Assembly (NCBI GenBank): GCA_012514125.1
Contig: JAAZAW010000278.1
Span: 1 to 17,698 of the forward strand
DNA length: 17,698 nt
Direction of reading: 5' to 3'
From: Phycisphaerae bacterium
Lineage (GTDB): Bacteria > Planctomycetota > Phycisphaerae > JAAYCJ01
The translations under genes were made by a program, and so were the position numbers. The notes below the pieces were generated by a model. It searched no databases. It was not told the origin of the DNA and was given only the letters and a program-made list of their open reading frames with translations. Numbering within the stretch: the stretch's first letter is position 1; each line of letters begins with the position of its first letter. This document shows positions 14,766-17,698 of the stretch, piece after piece.

Positions 14766-15787
14766 TTTTCCTCTCCCGATATTACAGAAAACGAGCCGGC
14801 CCGAACTTCAATCCGGCCCACGAATCGAATGGTTTTATCGCGATAAGCGTGCATAACCGCCAATGCGTACTTGCCCGGGGATTTATACGTATGATCCACC
14901 ACACGCCCCACCCCGCTGTCACCGTCGCCGAAGTCCCAGTAAATTTTTCCATCATCAGGCGGATCCACCAGACACGAATCGAAACGAATCCGACATTGCC
15001 CCCCCGGCAGCAATTTCGCCCAAATAATCGTCGGACGGGGATACATCCGAATGGCATCCCCAAAAAACTTCAACGCCACTTCCGGATGTCGCGTATGTCC
15101 GACCTTCATACTCATCAGAAACAAATTCTTCTGGCCGGCCTTGCTGAGAAAATCATACGCCACTTTGGAATCCGCCTTCAAAATCGGAAGATCGTTTTCA
15201 CCGTAAAAAATCAAAATCGGCTGATACGGATCAAATCGCGGAATGTCAGGCGTGTAATATTCACGAACAAAATTCGCCTGCCGTGCCGCCACCACACGGA
15301 AAATTTCCGGATGACGCAAACCTGTAAAATACATCGGAAATCCCCCCGCCGACCAGCTCGTGATCATAATCGCCCGCTGATCGATATTGGGATTATTCAA
15401 AAACCCCTCGGTAATTTTGAGGATGAACTCCTCATCTTTTTTGAGAATGGCAATCCCCGCCGACGGCGACGGCGGAATAACACCCCGAGCCGAACTTACC
15501 CCAGGCGCAATCACAACAAACTGATATCGTTCCGCCAGGTGCTTCCATTCGTTAATCTGCATCCGGGCGCTGTCCCACGGATTGGTCCCATGACAGGTGA
15601 TCACCAGAGGCAAAGGCTTTTTACCGTAGCTCGTGGGCAGATAAATAAAATAATCTCGCCCGAAGTCCTCATCCACCAGATGAAGCACTTTCTTCGGAAC
15701 CACCTGCGATTGCGTCACCGCGCACCCTGCCAGCATCGCCAGCGTCAACCCGACAGACAGTTTTTTCAAATATTGCAGCGTCCACAT
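14762..15787 (-). CDS. Lipoprotein alpha/beta hydrolase with C-terminal PKD domain
   Basis: A 341-residue exported lipoprotein with lipobox LAGC (lipidated C22). Residues about 40-250 form an alpha/beta-hydrolase domain like PHB-depolymerase/feruloyl-type esterases: oxyanion segment TCHGTNPWD (64-72), nucleophile S146 in SWSAGG, acid D199 (GENDLP) and a His at 231 or 234 (GHTRHPE). The nucleophile elbow has Ser instead of the first Gly, which is unusual. A PKD domain follows (about 262-330) with the hallmark YWDFGDG (283-289). PKD modules usually bind carbohydrate or protein surfaces. It is a paralogue of the gene at 15981-16991, with the same order of motifs, and overlaps the downstream nuclease gene by ATGA. 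A 193-base leader region with repeats lies upstream. Only a weak GAG precedes the ATG. Confidence 0.85.
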   Translation of the reverse strand: MWTLQYLKKLSVGLTLAMLAGCAVTQSQVVPKKVLHLVDEDFGRDYFIYLPTSYGKKPLPLVITCHGTNPWDSARMQINEWKHLAERYQFVVIAPGVSSARGVIPPSPSAGIAILKKDEEFILKITEGFLNNPNIDQRAIMITSWSAGGFPMYFTGLRHPEIFRVVAARQANFVREYYTPDIPRFDPYQPILIFYGENDLPILKADSKVAYDFLSKAGQKNLFLMSMKVGHTRHPEVALKFFGDAIRMYPRPTIIWAKLLPGGQCRIRFDSCLVDPPDDGKIYWDFGDGDSGVGRVVDHTYKSPGKYALAVMHAYRDKTIRFVGRIEVRAGSFSVISGEEK

Positions 15788-15800
15788 GGTTCATTACTCG

Positions 15801-15903
15801 TTGTTACACGCTTTTTTATCCTGGTAATCAAAAAGCGTATTATTACTATCCTATCGGCATAAATAGTAAAAAATAGATTGTATATTAACGCTTTTTTGTT
15901 ACA
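15801..15903. repeat. Cluster of GCTTTTTT inverted and direct repeats in a leader region
   Basis: ACGCTTTTT (15808-15816) is inverted at AAAAAGCGT (15830-15838) and repeated directly at 15888-15896. TTGTTACA occurs at 15801-15808 and again at 15896-15903. TTACTAT (15843-15849) and ATAGTAA (15863-15869) form another stem. The cluster lies 14 bases upstream of the lipoprotein start, between the two paralogous hydrolase genes, and may hold the promoter and a structured leader. Confidence 0.45.
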
Positions 15904-15980
15904 AGAAGAAAGGATACTCTATGAAATGAAACGCAACTTATTTCCCCCATGATTTGCGCAGGTGTCGGAGACTTGAAATG

Positions 15981-16991
15981 TTACTTCGACAGCGTCACCC
16001 GAAGTGTTCGCTCGGTTTTGGCGGCTTTGGGGTTCACCACCGTAAGCTTAACCTCGTAAGTCCCTGCCTTGGCATATTGATGCTGCGGCGAAACTTCATG
16101 GGAAACCTCCCCGTCGCCGAAATCCCAGATCACCGCGCCAGGCTTGGGATCGATCGCGGCATAAAATTGAACAGTCAGCGGGTCGCCTCCGATGTCTTTA
16201 ACCGCATTGATGCGAATAAAGCTATAATCCTGAGTTACTTCACGCAAAAAATCGAACGCCACTTCAGGCCGACGTTGATGAGTCCCGGCGATTTCCTTGA
16301 TTCGGACCCGATCCATCCCCTGCTCTTTGAGCCAATCATAGGCCTTGCGACACTGAAGACTGATACCCGGCAAATCATTAGAGGCAATGGTAATCAGCAC
16401 AGGCTGATAAGGATCGATCCTCTCCTGAACGTCCGGCAGAAATCGTGCATCGAACGATCCCATCCGAACCGAGAGCGCTCGAAACACCTTGGGATGTCGA
16501 AGTCCGGTGTAATACACCGCATAGCCGCCGCCCGACCAGCCCACCATATAGACGCGATCGGGATCGCCGTTGAGAGAATTGATCGTTTTTTGAACGATAT
16601 TCAGAATGGCCTGCTCATCTTTCCTCTGACGGTCGATCTGATTTTCAACCGACAATGTACGGGTACTGTCGGTGCCTTTGAGAACCGGCGCGATCACCAG
16701 CAAGCCGTAATGCTCCGCCAGCCCTCGCCATTCATGAATCTGCGCCCAGGCAGTGTCAAATGGATTGGTTCCATGACAGGTCACTACAACAGGCCAACGG
16801 CTTTCGTTATTATGCCAGGAAGGAATATACAAATAATAATTATATCCGGATTCCTGCTCGACACGCATTTCAGTTGTCCCCGGAACACGATTAAGATTCA
16901 CGGGGCATCCCGGCAGAAAAACCAGCATCGCCAATCCGGCGATTCCCATTCCAAGCCGGCGGAGGAAAGATGTATATTTCAAAGATGTCAT
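15981..16991 (-). CDS. Lipoprotein alpha/beta hydrolase with C-terminal PKD domain (paralogue)
   Basis: A 336-residue exported lipoprotein with lipobox LPGC (C29). The hydrolase domain (about 45-255) has TCHGTNPFD (71-79), a classical elbow GWSGGG with nucleophile S153, acid D206 (SNDLPG) and H238 (GTHQRRPE). A PKD domain (about 268-334) carries WDFGDG (289-294) and ends the protein. It shares many short blocks with the gene at 14762-15787 (CHGTNP, LRHP, DPYQP, NDLP, PEVA), so the two arose by duplication. The start lies only 4 bases after the stop of the upstream kinase gene, and no separate Shine-Dalgarno is visible, suggesting coupled translation. It probably acts in the periplasm or on the cell surface on an ester of a polysaccharide or polyester. 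The substrate is unknown. Confidence 0.87.
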   Translation of the reverse strand: MTSLKYTSFLRRLGMGIAGLAMLVFLPGCPVNLNRVPGTTEMRVEQESGYNYYLYIPSWHNNESRWPVVVTCHGTNPFDTAWAQIHEWRGLAEHYGLLVIAPVLKGTDSTRTLSVENQIDRQRKDEQAILNIVQKTINSLNGDPDRVYMVGWSGGGYAVYYTGLRHPKVFRALSVRMGSFDARFLPDVQERIDPYQPVLITIASNDLPGISLQCRKAYDWLKEQGMDRVRIKEIAGTHQRRPEVAFDFLREVTQDYSFIRINAVKDIGGDPLTVQFYAAIDPKPGAVIWDFGDGEVSHEVSPQHQYAKAGTYEVKLTVVNPKAAKTERTLRVTLSK

Positions 16992-16995
16992 TTTT

Positions 16996-17698
16996 TTATT
17001 TGGTTAACGCCTGAACAATGTTCAACAAGATTGATAAAAACAGAACCACCAATACGACATAGAACGAAGTTTTCCAAAGTGAAACATCGGCGGAACGTCG
17101 TGGACTTCCAATGCGGGTCGTGCCGGACGGAACATTGACGATCTCGGCGTCCGCTTCCAGATTGGTCAACTGGCTCATATCGAAGATTTTCCTGGCATGG
17201 ATGGGCGGTTTGCCCTGCCGAACGGCTTTGAGGTCTTCGAGCAGTTCCTGTGTGGATTGATAACGGTCGTTCCGATCCTTGGCCATCATGGCTTCGATGA
17301 TCTCAGCCGAGCCGATGGAAAGCTCGGGATTAATATGGTCCGGCGGAGTCAATTGCTCGCGAAGATGTTTGAGCATGACGCCGGTCGGGTTGTCCGCGTC
17401 GAAGGGCACGCGCCCGGTGACCATATGATAAAACGTCGCGCCAAGGGAATAAATATCAGCACGAAAATCGATTTCGACTTCGCCGCGAATCTGTTCCGGC
17501 GAGATGTAATACGGTGTGCCGTAGGCCCTGCCGGCTTCGGATTGCGCCAGTTGAGTGTCGGAAACTTCTCGGGCCAGACCCATATGCGCCAGCTTGGCCA
17601 CGCCGTCGGTCGTAATCATGATATTTTTCGGTTTGACGTCCCGGTGAATCAGACCCCGATCGTGAGAATGGGCCAAAGCATCCGCGATATGGATGATG
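16996..17698 (-). CDS. Membrane-anchored Ser/Thr protein kinase, DFG-variant (N-terminus outside window)
   Basis: The C-terminal 234 residues of a Hanks-type kinase; the frame continues through the right edge, so the ATP-binding lobe is missing. Visible: the helix before the catalytic loop (IADALAHSHDRG), the catalytic loop HRDVKPKN, the activation end YGTPYYISPEQ (APE-like), the following FRADIYSLGATFYHM, and the late-lobe RYQS. The magnesium-binding DFG reads HMG: the Asp codon is CAT (17586-17584), one base from GAT. The HRD aspartate remains, so activity is uncertain. After about 45 linker residues a single membrane helix (about 25 residues before the end) closes the protein, with almost no external domain, unlike PASTA kinases. 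It is followed after 4 bases by the hydrolase lipoprotein gene. Confidence 0.88.
   Translation of the reverse strand, partial: IIHIADALAHSHDRGLIHRDVKPKNIMITTDGVAKLAHMGLAREVSDTQLAQSEAGRAYGTPYYISPEQIRGEVEIDFRADIYSLGATFYHMVTGRVPFDADNPTGVMLKHLREQLTPPDHINPELSIGSAEIIEAMMAKDRNDRYQSTQELLEDLKAVRQGKPPIHARKIFDMSQLTNLEADAEIVNVPSGTTRIGSPRRSADVSLWKTSFYVVLVVLFLSILLNIVQALTK

Noticed and set aside
15954..17138. 394-residue plus-strand open frame
   Set aside because: Antisense to the PKD lipoprotein and the kinase, both with clear motifs.

Overview
The window reads as chromosomal DNA from a diderm bacterium, most likely in the Planctomycetota (Phycisphaerae-like) or the wider PVC group. That placement is an inference. 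It rests on the mix of lipid A and KDO genes (lpxD, kdsB), a kdsB-pyrG pair of the kind known in chlamydiae, a Hanks-type kinase anchored by a C-terminal helix, a Gfo/Idh/MocA oxidoreductase, a GH78-type rhamnosidase and PKD-domain lipoproteins. No rRNA, tRNA, CRISPR array, insertion sequence or phage gene was seen.

Left part, minus strand (1-5807): the first bases of a gene leaving the window, a small PilZ protein with its own promoter, lpxD, then a strong hairpin terminator. Upstream of that lies a probable operon of a DUF547 lipoprotein, an M20 metallopeptidase and a Gfo/Idh/MocA oxidoreductase. A divergent intergenic region (5808-6220) carries promoters facing both ways.

Middle, plus strand (6221-8792): kdsB and pyrG. 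CTP made by PyrG is a substrate of KdsB, which activates KDO for lipopolysaccharide. PyrG is divergent around its UTP/CTP site and has an N-terminal extension.

Centre-right: a P2-type cation ATPase (minus, 8858-11572) and a compact cytoplasmic GH78-like alpha-L-rhamnosidase (plus, 11731-13368). They diverge from two near-consensus promoters whose -35 hexamers overlap inside one palindrome. Next is a 512-base gene-free stretch (13369-13880) with a strong orphan promoter, several hairpins and a 72-base-spaced direct repeat.

Right part, minus strand (13881-17698): two linked modules. A membrane-anchored Ser/Thr kinase (cut by the window end, with the DFG aspartate replaced by histidine) sits 4 bases upstream of a PKD-domain alpha/beta-hydrolase lipoprotein. 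A second, paralogous hydrolase lipoprotein then overlaps a secreted endonuclease/exonuclease/phosphatase-family protein by ATGA. Together they look like a cell-envelope or secreted hydrolase set, possibly tied to kinase signalling. This kinase/duplicated-lipoprotein/nuclease cluster and the palindromic divergent promoter are the parts most worth following up.
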